From Takakia lepidozioides (Eukaryota; Streptophyta; Takakiopsida; Takakiales; Takakiaceae): a DNA stretch of 64,000 bases. Of the stretch, positions 1-10,444 are shown piece after piece (the first letter of the stretch is position 1; every line of letters starts with the position of its first letter). A model generated the notes under the pieces. That model saw nothing but the letters and a program-made list of their open reading frames with translations. It did no database searches and was not told where the DNA came from. Both the position numbers and the translations under genes were made by a program. The stretch spans positions 65,598,001 through 65,662,000 of the forward strand of contig CM060733.1 in assembly GCA_030704615.1 (NCBI GenBank), read 5' to 3'.

Positions 1-227
1 AGAATGTCCTTGACGAGCGGTGTACGAACGACGGGCATGGAAACCAACCTACACAGGGGAATCTTCAACCTCCCACCCGGGGCAAGCATCCTTTGCACCA
101 CAAGCTGAGAGTTTACCTTCAGACCCCCCAGCATCTCAGCGGCTTTGCTTTCATAGAACTCATCGTCCACATCAACAATTATCTCCTTCTCCTGACCCGA
201 AGGGACCTCATCTGCCATAGTTTGCAT
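1..227 (-). CDS. Partial hypothetical protein running off the window edge
   Basis: On the minus strand an ATG at 227-225 opens a frame of about 75 codons with no stop before the window edge, so the gene continues to the left. An in-frame TGA lies six codons upstream of this ATG; a possible splice acceptor (CTGCAG) sits between the two, so the first codon could also be an exon start. The product begins acidic (MADEVPSGQEKEIIVDVDDE) and then turns mixed-basic. I do not recognise the family. A GTAAAC after the 'GGLK' codons near position 115 could be a splice donor, but the frame stays open past it. Beginning less than 80 bp from the satellite, it may be a host gene edge or an element fragment. 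Confidence 0.4.
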   Translation of the reverse strand, partial: MQTMADEVPSGQEKEIIVDVDDEFYESKAAEMLGGLKVNSQLVVQRMLAPGGRLKIPLCRLVSMPVVRTPLVKDI

Positions 228-301
228 CTTCTCCTGCAGGGTTGTTCATTCAACTTGATATTAGAGAGGCATGAAACGACGGCTGAGGCATGAAAAAGTG
301 G

Positions 302-2320
302 GCTCAAAGAGTGTGCGTTGACGCACACTATTTTAAGCTGCCAGGTAAGTGTACATTGACCCTCACAGACATGTCCTATGTTGCCGAATTCCACAGAAAA
401 AGACAATGTAAAAGTGGGCTCAAACAGTGTGCGTTGACGCACACTGTTTCACTTGCCATGTAAATGATCATTGAACATCTACTTGTGCCAAGTAAGTGTT
501 CATTGTAAACTCCAAGATATTTCATCCTCAGAAACGTGCCCTAAATGCCGAATTTAAACAGGAAAAACACTTAAATGTAGAGCTCAAACAGTGTGCGCCA
601 ACGCACACTGTTTGAGCTGCCACTGAATGGTTATTTCATCCTCAGAAACGTGCCCTAAATGCCGAATTTCAATCGGAAAAAACACTTACATGTTCAACTC
701 AAACAGTGTGCGCCAACGCACACTGTTTGAGCTGCCACTGAATGGTTATTTCATCATCATAAACCTGCAATGGAAGTCCGAATTTAACACTAAAAAAACA
801 GTGACATGAACAGCTCACATAGTGTGCGCCAACGCACACTGTTTGAGCTGCCACTGAATGGTTATTTCATCATCATAAACCTGCCCTGGAAGTCCGAATT
901 TAACACCAAAAAAAACAGTGACATGTACAGCTCAAACAGTGTGCGCCAACGCATACTGTTTGAGCTGCCACCGATTGGTTATTTCATCATCATAAACCTG
1001 CCCTGGAAGTCCGAATTTAACACCAAAAAAACAGTGACATGTACAGCTCAAACAGTGTGCGCCAACGCACACTGTTTGAGCTGCCACTGAATGGTTATTT
1101 CATCATCATAAACCTGCCCTGGAAGTCCGAATTTAACACCAAAAAAATAGTGACATGTACAGCTCAAACAGTGTGCGCCAACGCACACTGTTTGAGCTGC
1201 CACTGAATGGTTATTTCATCCTCAGAAACGTGCCCTAAATGTCGAATTTTAACACCAAAAAAACACTTACATGTTCAGCTCAAACAGTGTGCGCCAACGC
1301 ACACTGTTTGAGCTGCCACTGAATGGTTATTTCATCCTCAGAAACCTGCCCTAAATGCCAAATTTAACACCAAAAAAACAGTGACATGTATAGCTCAAAC
1401 AGTGTGCGCCAACGCACACTGTTTGAGCTGCCACTGAATGGTTATTTTATCCTCAGAAACGTGCCCTAAATGCCGAATTTTAACACCAAAAAAACACTTA
1501 CAGGTTCAGCTCAAACAGTGTGCGCCAACGCACACTGTTTGAGCTGCCACTGAATGGTTATTTCATCATCATAAACCTGCCCTGGAAGTCCGAATTTAAC
1601 ACCAAAAAAACAGTGACATGTACAGCTCAAACAGTGTGCGCCAACGCACACTGTTTGAGCTGCCACTGAATGGTTATTTCATCCTCAGAAACGTGCCCTA
1701 AATGCCGAATTTTAACACCAAAAAAACACTTACATGTTCAGCTCAAACAGTGTGCGCCAACGCACACTGTTTGAGCTGCCACTGAATGGTTATTTCATAC
1801 TCAGAAACTTGCCCTGGAAGTCCGAATTTAACACCAAAAAAACAGTGACATGTACAGCTCAAACAGTGTGCGCCAACGCACACTGTTTGAGCTGCCACTG
1901 AATGGTTATTTCATCCTCAGAAACGTGCCTTAAATGCCGAATTTTAACACCAAAAAAACAGTGACATGTTCAGCTGAAACAGTGTGCGCCAACGCACACT
2001 GTTTGAGCTGCCACTGAATGGTTATTTCATCATCATAAACCTGCCCTGGAAGTCCGAATTTCAATCGGAAAAAACACTTACATGTTCAGCTCAAACAGTG
2101 TGCGCCAACGCACACTGTTTGAGCTGCCACTGAATGGTTATTCCATCATCAGAAACGTGCCCTAAAGGGCGAATTCGACACGGAGAAATCCGTGACATGT
2201 AGAGCTCAACCACTGAAGGGTTCTGTCGTCTTGACATACATATCCTGGAAAACCGATATCCAGACGGAAATAGCAGTGTAATGTTCAGCTCAACTCACAC
2301 TGTTTGAGGTTGCAATTTGG
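302..2320. repeat. 116-bp satellite with a 38-bp near-perfect palindrome in each unit
   Basis: About 17 tandem units. The palindrome starts near 302, 418, 582, 697, 813, 930, 1046, 1162, 1278, 1393, 1509, 1625, 1741, 1857, 1973 and 2089, so spacing is 115-117 bp except for one 164-bp step. Degenerate units follow at about 2204 and 2288. The core is two 17-nt arms (AGCTCAAACAGTGTGCG and its complement) around a CCAA loop. The first two units have TTGA-type centres and more mismatches. Between palindromes the spacer comes in two main versions, one with 'CCTCAGAAACGTGCCC' and one with 'CATCATAAACCTGCCC', in irregular order with some hybrids, as expected from unequal exchange. Short ORFs inside it (for example 627-1090) are by-products of the repeat. 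Confidence 0.95.
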
Positions 2321-2441
2321 GTTGTGTTGAACCTGCTGTAGTGCCCAAGTTTGGGCGTTTGGCACCTGAACAATCAAGCAAATTGGCGAGTTTGCGGTGC
2401 TTTCAGCGTGGTGCAGATGTCCTGTGTGGGCTATATTCATA

Positions 2442-2945
2442 TCAGCAACGAAACAGAAATGTGGGTCTTAAGAATTTCACCTTTTTCTTGGCTGCTCCAG
2501 AAGACTCCCCAATTGCCGGGGACCCTTTGCGCTTCGGGCTGCTCTCTGCGCCGAGCGTGTACGTGAGCCTCTCCCCCTTCCTCCTTCCCGCAGGCAAACT
2601 CCTCATGAGGCCACCTTCAACATCCTCTTCCATCTCGTCTGTCTCTCCCTCAGATGCGGTGTCCTCTTCATCTGTCCTTGGAACTATGGCGGGCTGCTGT
2701 TCTTCTGCTCATTCCTGCTCCTCCATCGCCACACTTTCCTCTACTCCCTCTTCTACCTCCTTTTCCTCTTCGTCCACTCTTTCCATCCTCATTCTATCTC
2801 TGGCTCTATTCCTGTTTCTAGAGCTCGTGAAGTATAGTGACTTCCTTCTCTTCCTCCTACGCTGGAAACAAGGGCTCCCCACGATGCCTCTAGAGCTCTC
2901 CAGTTTGACATTTGTAACAAGTGCTGCTATGGCATGTAACCAAAA
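2442..2945 (-). pseudogene. Highly charged, lysine/glutamate-rich reading frame with one stop
   Basis: One minus-strand frame stays open from about 2945 to a stop at 2442 except for a single TGA at 2711-2709. It encodes a basic stretch (QRRRKRRKS), a long acidic stretch rich in Glu, then a basic segment ending AAKKKVKF that looks like a nuclear localisation signal. No domain is recognised. The opposite strand also has a long ORF (2317-3045), but its Ser/Leu-rich product looks like the complement of Glu/Lys codons, so I prefer the minus frame. It is probably a decayed exon or element-derived fragment. Confidence 0.25.
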
Positions 2946-2960
2946 TCAAAATTGGACGTT

Positions 2961-3738
2961 ATCAACCATATTTGGATGCGGGTGTTGTTATTGTGTGCGA
3001 ACGGAATTCATCCATTCCGTCGTCTCCGTATTATCCAAGCAATAAAGCGCAAGAAAAAAGTACATCCGTTGCATGCACTAGCGATATATGTCAGATGTAC
3101 TGCGCCGCCTGCCAATACACCGCGGCCTTCTTGCTTTCTTTCAAATTCGGATGTGCCGTAGAAATCTAATGCTAGTTCATTTTCGAGCAGTTCTTGCAGA
3201 TCCGCAATAATTGTTATGCTTCACATATGCATCCACGTGTGTTGTACTGCCTACCCTGTGGTTTGCAGTTTACCGTTACCATCGCCATGGGGTCATTCGG
3301 CATAAAGGGTTCTGTCGGATACGACCATGTCTGGCACGCATTCGTGCGAGGTATCTTCTGCAGTGTCAGTGTTTGTGTTGTGCTCTTCTGGCACAGCACA
3401 ACCTCATGACATTTGTGGTCTTCCTGTTTACTGCTCTCCAGGGTTGTTGCCGTCTTTTCATAATGGATGGTTTCATGTCGTTTTCAGTGTTTGTTTTCAT
3501 CCATAAACAGCACGGCTTCTTGTAGTATTTGAAAACAATTTTTCTGGTTAGTGCCTCTTGGCGTTGCTGTTTCCGAAGTGAAGGTGCATCTCATCCCTAC
3601 ATCTTTTGCATGCATCACCTGCAACCTTTGGATTGGAGCTAGCCTTGTTGACCTCGGTTTGCTTGTCTTAATTCCCCTTTCGGTAATTGCGGGCTATCAG
3701 TTCGAGGATTCCGCAACTTTCGTTCAGTGAGGGAAAAC
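2961..3738. other. Non-coding stretch upstream of the MULE-like ORF
   Basis: Several short overlapping ORFs of up to about 100 codons exist here, but none has recognisable content or a supporting context. It is the expected location of the promoter of the ORF starting at 3739. I see no clear TATA box or terminal inverted repeat. Confidence 0.3.
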
Positions 3739-5877
3739 ATGTCGAGGGAGCGAGATACACTTGCTCGATTCCATTCCAATGCAGGTACTCTTCCACTGAC
3801 TGCCACTGCAGACGACGATGGGTTTGCAGTTGTTCATGAGGATGAGCTGGTTACAGTGTTCCCGCTGGAGTTGGGTTCTCTCCTTGTTCAAAAAGAGGTG
3901 TATGACGAGGATGGCAATTTGGATTCTGGGCACTTGGAGAAACCATTGGTTGGCAAGTGTGGAAGGAAGTGGAGAGTCCTTCCAGGCACATACCGTGTCC
4001 TTGGAAAAGAGAGAAGACAATCAGCAGGATCGGTCGTTACCCCTGGTACTGCAGCATCGGTCGTGCAACAGAAGGGCACAGTTCCTGTGAAACAAGAGGT
4101 GAGCACATCCACTACCTTCGTGATTCTTTTAGACTCGTCCTCGGAGGATGTTTCTGAGATTCCTCCGCCAGTGCAGACTCCGTCATTGGATGATGACGAA
4201 TTGCAAGAGATAACGAGTGTCATTCCAAAATTGAAAGCCCTCGCAGGTGTGCCTGGGTGCAAGAGCGAGCTGCGTTTTGTTGACTGGGAGTCCCTTCCTG
4301 TGCAACGAGTTCAATACGTGCCAGCACAGTTTGATGGGGACATCCTGTTTGAGCTCAACCCTCCCACCTCTTCTACTGGACTGGCTGGGCTTTTACAGGG
4401 CATGGACAAGAAACATGACGGACATCCTTGGTGCAAGACAAAAACGTCGAACATCCATAACGACATTGGCTTGAAATTTTGGAGGTCAGTCTGCGTTGGG
4501 CATTGTAAGTGCCAGAATATTTCTTGCCCTCGCCTGAGAAACAACGCTCAACCAAACGAAAGTGAGTGGGAAGGTGTGCCCCTGAATCCTTTCACCCCAG
4601 GGCTTGCCCCTCCCAGGACCAATACTTTCGTGTGCAGGTTCTGCAAACTTTCCCCATCCTGTGTTTCTGTGTGCCACGCTCGTATGTATCAGGTGGCACA
4701 CCGATGCAAGACAATGACTCGTGCCTGCATTCATATGGGTGCACGCGAGCATCCTGTGTCCAAAGGAAGTTGCAGGGATAGCGTGGACATCGCTAGAAAT
4801 CTGCTTAAGCAGGAGTTCCACAATGCCCCTTGTGCAACACCTTCTGCTATAGCGCTTGCAGCTAGCAAGGCATTCATGGAGAAACACATACTGGGTGAAG
4901 GGGATGCGACAGAACTTATGCTGGATGCAGATTCGCTTAATGCAGTCATGGACCATTTCTCCGTGTTGAGCTCTCCCAATATTCAAAACCAGGTGAATGC
5001 ACTCAGAATGGGCACAGGCACTGCTGGATTCATGGACAACATTATGGACCTGAAACGGAGGAGTCACTATGAATTCATTCAAAACAGTATCTTCCCTGGC
5101 CAGGGCTCGTCCAAGGTGTATTTGTTCAAGATGTCCGCTGTGGGCGAAGGCAGTGGTGTGAGCATTGTCCGCCGTATGCAACCAGGAGGAGATTTGGCTA
5201 AATGTTGGTTAATGTTTGATCACTGCAAACGGGTGAAGGGTTGGACAACCATGGCGTGCCATGTGTATGATCCGGCGTACCAGCGTGTGCTCTCCATAGC
5301 AATTTGTCATATGCAGTCGGAGGACACTGAATCCCAAATGCTCATGTGGAATTCGCTCTTGGCTGTCATGCAGCGCAATGGAATACAAAACACAAATTTT
5401 GCGGGCTTCATGGCTGATAGTGCACAGGCAAATTTCAATGCAGTGCGACGCGTGTTTGGTTCGGGGGATCCTAAGGTCCCAATGGAAAATAGGGAGCGCA
5501 CATGCCTCTTCCATTGGACTCAATCTCTGGCACATCATACAAAGCGCTGCATTCGCCCTGACCTGCAGTTGGAGCACAGAAGGCTCTGTCTCAAGTACAA
5601 GAATGCCACAATGTCTCTTTTCATAATAGACCAGCTCTGCAATATCAGGGTCCACATAACATTGCTTCACTACAAACCTGCACATGCATCCCCTCTTGAT
5701 GCCTTCCCCCAATTTTGTTTGTGTGGTCCTTGCTTGTTTTGGCTTTGCTTCAGTGGAAGCGGCTGTGACTCTTGGCTTCCTCCCCTTCTTCTTTGCAGGT
5801 TTTGCTCGGCGTTTATTGTGTGCCATTGTAGGGGTAACATCCAAGAGGGCCGTAGTTCTGTCCTCTGGACCATATGA
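3739..5877 (+). CDS. MULE-like transposase, C-terminally truncated
   Basis: The frame is open from before 3739; the first ATG is 3739-3741. Residues about 1-240 are acidic and low in complexity. About 250-320 form a Cys/His-rich region (CKCQNISCPRL, then VCRFCKLSPSC) likely to bind zinc. About 490-620 match the MULE DDE transposase core seen in moss, lycophyte and algal proteins: first Asp in WLMFDHCKR, second Asp in GFMADSAQANF, then the Cys/His pair in CLFHWTQSLAHH. Recognisable homology stops after LQLEHRRLCLKYK at about 5600, before the third catalytic acid (Glu). The remaining ~90 codons are read from the antisense of another fragment (see 5620-6443), so the last quarter of the protein is not native. 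It is expected to be inactive. Confidence 0.75.
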   Translation: MSRERDTLARFHSNAGTLPLTATADDDGFAVVHEDELVTVFPLELGSLLVQKEVYDEDGNLDSGHLEKPLVGKCGRKWRVLPGTYRVLGKERRQSAGSVVTPGTAASVVQQKGTVPVKQEVSTSTTFVILLDSSSEDVSEIPPPVQTPSLDDDELQEITSVIPKLKALAGVPGCKSELRFVDWESLPVQRVQYVPAQFDGDILFELNPPTSSTGLAGLLQGMDKKHDGHPWCKTKTSNIHNDIGLKFWRSVCVGHCKCQNISCPRLRNNAQPNESEWEGVPLNPFTPGLAPPRTNTFVCRFCKLSPSCVSVCHARMYQVAHRCKTMTRACIHMGAREHPVSKGSCRDSVDIARNLLKQEFHNAPCATPSAIALAASKAFMEKHILGEGDATELMLDADSLNAVMDHFSVLSSPNIQNQVNALRMGTGTAGFMDNIMDLKRRSHYEFIQNSIFPGQGSSKVYLFKMSAVGEGSGVSIVRRMQPGGDLAKCWLMFDHCKRVKGWTTMACHVYDPAYQRVLSIAICHMQSEDTESQMLMWNSLLAVMQRNGIQNTNFAGFMADSAQANFNAVRRVFGSGDPKVPMENRERTCLFHWTQSLAHHTKRCIRPDLQLEHRRLCLKYKNATMSLFIIDQLCNIRVHITLLHYKPAHASPLDAFPQFCLCGPCLFWLCFSGSGCDSWLPPLLLCRFCSAFIVCHCRGNIQEGRSSVLWTI

Positions 5878-6443
5878 GCAGTGATACCTACAACCACAAA
5901 CTATATTCCGATACTATCACTCTAAGGGGACTCAGGCACTCTCTGCATTCATGGAAATCATGGAATAGGCATTGCAACACATGAACGGCAGCCCAAGATG
6001 TACCTTGTTATAGTCAAAGCACTGTTGGTGCGAGGAGCTGACAAAGATCCCTCCGGATGGCCTCTTTGGTGATGCCTGTGGAAAGTGCATGGGCCATTTG
6101 TACGGGAGGATTCCCCAGTAATGAAATCAGCAACGCGATTCCATGGAATGTAGGCGACTTGGGCTGAGTCTTGGCTAGGAGGCTTGCCATGCCATTGCAA
6201 ACGCCACTGCAGTACATGATGGTTGAAAGCACCTGCATTTGGCAGTTGCACTTGGTTTCGAAGCAACAAAACAAGATGGGACACGATGGATTCAGATTTC
6301 TCGCCAACCAACTTGTCGATTTGCAATTCAAAGAGGAGGCGGTGCTGATACAGGCTGAACGTAAGGTTTCCTGGTGACAGAACCATTTCAGACACGAAGC
6401 TACAGGAGGGTGATTCCATGGAGACTCGCATCTGATTACACAT
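5620..6443 (-). pseudogene. Inverted N-terminal fragment of a MULE/FAR1-like element gene
   Basis: Two minus-strand blocks read as one protein type. The first, about 6443-6000, includes AAYIPWNR-like text (VAYIPWNRVADFITGE). After a break, the second runs from about 5913 to 5620 with VCGCRYHCSYGPEDR, a basic stretch (HNKRRAKPAKKKGRKPR) and RGCMCRFVVKQCYVDPDIAE, ending at YEKRHCG. This order of a YIPWNR segment, CRYHC motif and GCMCRF zinc-binding motif is how I remember the N-terminal halves of the same transposase family. A stop at 5916-5914 separates the blocks, either an intron or decay. The piece lies head-on against the truncated plus-strand transposase, so it cannot continue into its own catalytic part here. 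Confidence 0.6.
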
Positions 6444-6553
6444 CTCATCCTACTCTCATCCATCTGATTACACATCCATCGTACTCTCATCCATCTGATT
6501 ACACATCCATCATACTCTCATCCATCTGATTGCACATCCCTCCTACTCTCATC
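6429..6553. repeat. 31-bp minisatellite, four copies
   Basis: Four tandem copies of about 31 bp, each beginning CATCTGATTACACATC and ending TACTCTCATC, with a few substitutions. It lies just outside the inverted MULE-like fragment. Confidence 0.9.
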
Positions 6554-6814
6554 CATCCATACCTACACACATTGATCCTAAATCTCACAAGTAAACGAAC
6601 AGTCATGTCCATTAAATAATACTAAATTTCAAATTTCAAATTTCAAATTCAAACTTGGGTACGCATGTGTAACCATGCATGTGTTGGCTTCACACTCTCA
6701 CAATGGGCTCATGTTATGTTCATGACCACATCTGACATCTGGGATGGATGCGTGCATGACCTACATGTATTATGTGTTATATAAACGACATTCCATGGGG
6801 TGACGGATGGGGCG

Positions 6815-6815
<1 letters not shown>

Positions 6816-6852
<37 letters not shown>

Positions 6853-6952
6853 CGAGGGGAGGGGCGGCAGAGCGGGGGGCGGGCCGCGGCGACCGCGAGC
6901 CACGCGGGAGCCGGAGGGGGGGCGGCTGTGGGGGGCGAGGGGGGGGGGGGTG
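6816..6952. repeat. Run of 37 G followed by G-rich DNA
   Basis: Positions 6816-6852 are uninterrupted G. Further G-rich DNA with runs of 6-10 G continues to about 6952. The plus strand could form G-quadruplexes. The Gly-rich and Pro-rich ORFs across it are composition artefacts. Exact run length in an assembly is uncertain for such a tract. Confidence 0.95.
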
Positions 6953-7479
6953 CCACGCAGGCAGGACCGAAGGGCTCGCATTAAACTCCCGGGCCTTTTC
7001 TAGTGTGCGCCATAAACTAAGCCAATAGGCCAGCTTGAGGGATCCAAAAAATACTTTCAAGTGGGTAGTTTCCATGCCTTTTGAAAGAAAGTCTACTGCC
7101 AGTGGAAGATCGGAAAATAAGCCTAGACCAAGCGGACTGATTGAGGATACTACCAGAAATGCAAGTTTGTCGCTGCAATTCTTGACTCAGAACCAACTAC
7201 ATAGTTGATAGTACTGGACACAGTATTAATCTTAGACTTATTGAAATAAGCAAATTATAAGTCCGTGCCGACCAGTGTTGGTATGGTATAGGTATCAGAC
7301 CCGAGTATTAACGCTGGTATCAACCGTGGTATCAGAGACCAGACCAGCCTGGTCTTAAGTTCTACAATACCAAGTCATATACCAGACCAGGTTGGTATCT
7401 GTTTTCGCATACCAGCTACAATACTGGAGTACCCCAGTCGTCTTCCTCATTTACTCTAGTATGTGTACTATACTAGTTT

Positions 7480-7692
7480 ATGTGTACATACATGGAGGAA
7501 GCTTTCAATGAAAAGCAAACCATACACGGTGATCAGAGCAATTCCTTACAAACAAGGAATTGATTCCATCATGAGGAGATGTGTAGACAAAGAACAAGCC
7601 AAGACGGTGATGCAAGAATTACATGAAGGAATATCAGGAGGACACTTCAGTTCAGACCTGACAGCAAAGAAGATATACATTATGGTGCCTAT
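7480..7692 (+). pseudogene. Ty3/gypsy integrase zinc-finger (H2C2) fragment
   Basis: A short open stretch encodes IMRRCVDKEQAKTVMQELHE then GISGGHFSSDLTAKKIYIM. It matches the start of the integrase HHCC domain (His-Glu-Gly...Gly-His-Phe) as in the intact copy at 56.1 kb. Sequence after 7692 is unrelated, so the fragment ends at a junction. Upstream of it, 7270-7440 is rich in GGTAT/ATACC repeats and no other pol motif is seen. Confidence 0.6.
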
Positions 7693-8192
7693 TCCGCATT
7701 AGGGTTTTTGGGTTAGGGACAGAATTAGGCACAGAAACCCTATAAATGCACCGTGTCTCTATATCCGCCAATGGCTTAATTCCGTTTTGAAAACATATAA
7801 CTCCTGTGGCCGCGGTTTAAAAACGTAAACCCCCCATGACCGTGGTTTTATTCTCACGTGAGCTCTGCTCACCGCTGTGCTCACGTCCTACCAACCCTCG
7901 TAGCCCGAGGGCGTGAGAATATTGAATCGCGTAAAGCCCGAGTTATAGGACTTTAACTCACGTAAAAACTGCATTGTAGACCGTGAAAAGAAAATTACCT
8001 GCCTATAATCTGAGATTACGGCCCCAAGCCCGTGGGCTCCACGGCGTAACAGGACAAGCGGGATTTTATGCTATTTAAAGCCCACCAAAACTACATGCAT
8101 AATCGGCAAGCAGAATCGGCCAAGCCTGCCGATTATACACAGGCTACCTGGCCCACCTATTCAGCTCCACAATGAGCCTCTAAAACGGCATA
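7693..8192. other. Non-coding, no recognised feature
   Basis: About 500 bp without a convincing reading frame. It contains an 'agaattaggcac' motif (near 7720) like those inside the adjacent inverted-repeat element, so it may be part of a larger or older related insertion. Confidence 0.3.
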
Positions 8193-8920
8193 CCGTAGTG
8201 GGATAGCCGGGTAGGCCTAATAATTATTTTTGGGGCCATTTGGCAGTTAGGCACTTTCGAGAATTTTTTCAAATTAGGCATCTTGGATTTGTAATTTTTC
8301 AAATTAGGCAACTAAAAATAATGATCACAAAATGAAAATACAAAAATTCAACTGCTGCCATGGATGAAAATTGAAAATTGAGTCCATGAATGACGTTTTA
8401 AATGAAAACTCAGCCGCAGCTGCGGGCCCCACTGCCCTAGCAGCTTTCCTCCGCCCTCCTTGTTTTGGAAGATGTCCCTCATATCTATCTTGATCTTAGT
8501 GTAGTTGATAGGATGAGTAGATGTTTGGCAAATCTGCATATTGTAGACGGAAGAGCTTCCTAATCTCAATGATAGTTCAACGTCCAAAGGAGAGCTTGGA
8601 TACGAGGCTAATTATGATGAGATAGTTGAGTCAATGCAAGGACCTATGGAGGTCATCTGGAGCTAGTAATAAGCATCAAATAGTATGAAGTAGAAAAAAG
8701 CTGGATATCATTTTTAGATTTGTTTCCATTTTAAATTTATTTGGTATAATTTAAATTCAAGTTTTTATACCAATAGGAACTTTTAGAGAAATTTCTGAAA
8801 ATTAGGCACTCTTTTGAAAATATATATTTTTAAATTAGGCACTCTTGTAAAAAATAATTTATTTGGATTAGGCACGTTTTATTCGAATTAATTTCTGCCT
8901 AACCGGCTATCCCACTACGG
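8193..8920. mobile_element. 728-bp non-autonomous inverted-repeat element (MITE-like)
   Basis: The left end CCGTAGTGGGATAGCCGG is repeated exactly in inverse at the right end (8903-8920). With one mismatch the inverted repeats extend to about 24 bp. Both ends are bordered by TA, the target-site duplication expected of Tc1/mariner or Stowaway-type elements. The interior is AT-rich, has no transposase ORF, and carries at least six copies of an ATTAGGCA/GTTAGGCA motif near both ends, all in the same orientation. Repeated subterminal motifs are typical transposase binding sites; that role is inferred here. Confidence 0.75.
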
Positions 8921-9311
8921 TAATCAAACAGAGGTGCTCTTAACCGTTGTTTTAAACAAATTCTGGTGTCTTTGTCCATTGGCTGGAAAGTGAAACACAG
9001 AGGGTTTAAGATGGTGAAGGTCCGACCTGGCAGATGACAGGGCAGCCTCGGGCTGCTCACATTGTGTGCGAGTCCTCTTTCCATCTTCTTCGAGGAGGTG
9101 GAACTATTTTTTGTGTAGAAAGATTTTGAGCAGCCTCTTACCTGCCCCTATTTCTTGTGTTAAATAAAATCTCACTAGCTTGATCTTGAAGGAGTGAAAC
9201 CCATCTGAGTTGAGTTGAGTTGTGAAGAGGTAGATAGATCTTGTACAAGAGCGCACCTCGCAGTGCACCTCCTGCGAGGAAGTGCAAGAGCCCTTCACAC
9301 GGATCGGAGCC

Positions 9312-10444
9312 ATGGTAGCTTCGTTGGCGCAGCCTGCTATGCAGGCCTCGTTCTCAGCAACCTCACTGCGACCGATGGCTCTTTCTCAACGTCCCCTTTC
9401 TGTGTCCGTGTCTTTCCAGGCTCCCCGCCTTCCCTTCCTGTCACTGGAGTCTGGTTCGCCATTTGAGGCCGGGACCTTTTTGGAGAAGTTTGGCAGTTCA
9501 GTGCATATCGAAGGGAGAAGCAGGCCGCATCACCTTCCACATCTATCCAAGGAGGGGACGAGCCAGGGGTGTTCGAACTTGGGATTGGCGGTGGGAATGG
9601 AGCTGGGCTCTATGGGAGAGGGGGAGGTGGTGGTGGAGGTGGGGAAGGGGATGGGTGGGGAAAGTCTCACAACAGCGAAGTAGACCGGGGAGGAGGTTTA
9701 CTGGGCGCATTCTTGCGAGGATGGCAAGCACGGGTTAGGGCAGATCCACAGTTTGCTTTTAAGGTGTTTATGGAGGAGCTGATCGGGGTTGGAGCATGTG
9801 TTCTTGGGGACATGGCCTCGCGCCCCAATTTCGGCCTCAATGAGCTTGACTTTGTCTTCTCCACGATTGTGGTGGGCTCAATTCTGAATTTCACCCTGAT
9901 GTACATGTTAGCTCCTACAGCAGCGGCAGGCTCTGCCTCCCGTCTACCAGGCATATTTGCCAGCTGCCCAGCTGGTCACATGTTCGAGATAGGGGCGTAC
10001 TCCATTCTTGATCGAGCAGGCACATTTGTGTACAAGGGATTGCAGTTTGCAGCTGTCGGGTTTGGGGCGGGGCTTGTTGGCACAGCTCTCTCAAATATGT
10101 TGTTGGCTGTGAGGAAGAAGCTTGATCCCAATTTTGTGCTTCAAAACAAGTCTCCCCCCATGGTGTTGAATGCAGCGACGTGGGCTCTGCACATGGGACT
10201 GAGCAGTAATGCCCGCTACCAGACACTGAACGGGTTGGAATTTTGGCTGGCGGGGAGCTTGCATCCATCAGCGTTCAAAGCCTCGGTGCTTGTCCTCCGC
10301 GCCCTCAACAATGTTGTTGGGGGCACCTCCTTTGTGACCTTAGCGCGCTTGACAGGGTCTCAGAATTCTCAGAAAACCATTCCTCCACATCCCAAGGATG
10401 GCAGGGAGGACTCTCAAGCTTTGCAGTCTGAACCCAGCAGCTAA
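9312..10444 (+). CDS. RETICULATA-related chloroplast membrane protein
   Basis: The C-terminal 290 codons (about 9570-10444) are strongly of the RETICULATA/RETICULATA-related family (DUF3411), plastid envelope proteins affecting mesophyll development. Recognisable segments in order: a Gly-rich linker after FELGIGGGNGAG, DPQFAFKVFMEELIGVGACV, GDMASRPNFGLNELDFVFST, hydrophobic VVGSILNFTLMYMLAPTA, LPGIFASCPAGHMFE, VLNAATWALHMG, RYQTLNGLEF and SFVTLARLTGSQ. The likely start ATG at 9312 opens a Ser/Ala-rich N terminus resembling a transit peptide, but it is in a different frame. The domain frame is open only from 9467, after a TGA at 9464-9466. So a one-base indel or very short intron lies near 9440-9500. 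A polyadenylation-like AATAAA is at 10806. Confidence 0.85.

Noticed and set aside
627-1090. ORFs of 60 and 94 codons in the satellite
   Set aside because: They are translations of the tandem repeat and recur with its period.
302-2320. CRISPR-like appearance (regular repeats with spacers)
   Set aside because: Spacers are themselves repeated, repeats are in a eukaryotic setting and no cas genes occur.
2317-3045. Plus-strand 242-codon ORF, Ser/Leu-rich
   Set aside because: Looks like the complement of a Glu/Lys-rich minus frame; no domain and no true ATG supported.
6770-7075. Gly-rich and Pro-rich ORFs over the G run
   Set aside because: Pure composition effects of poly-G.
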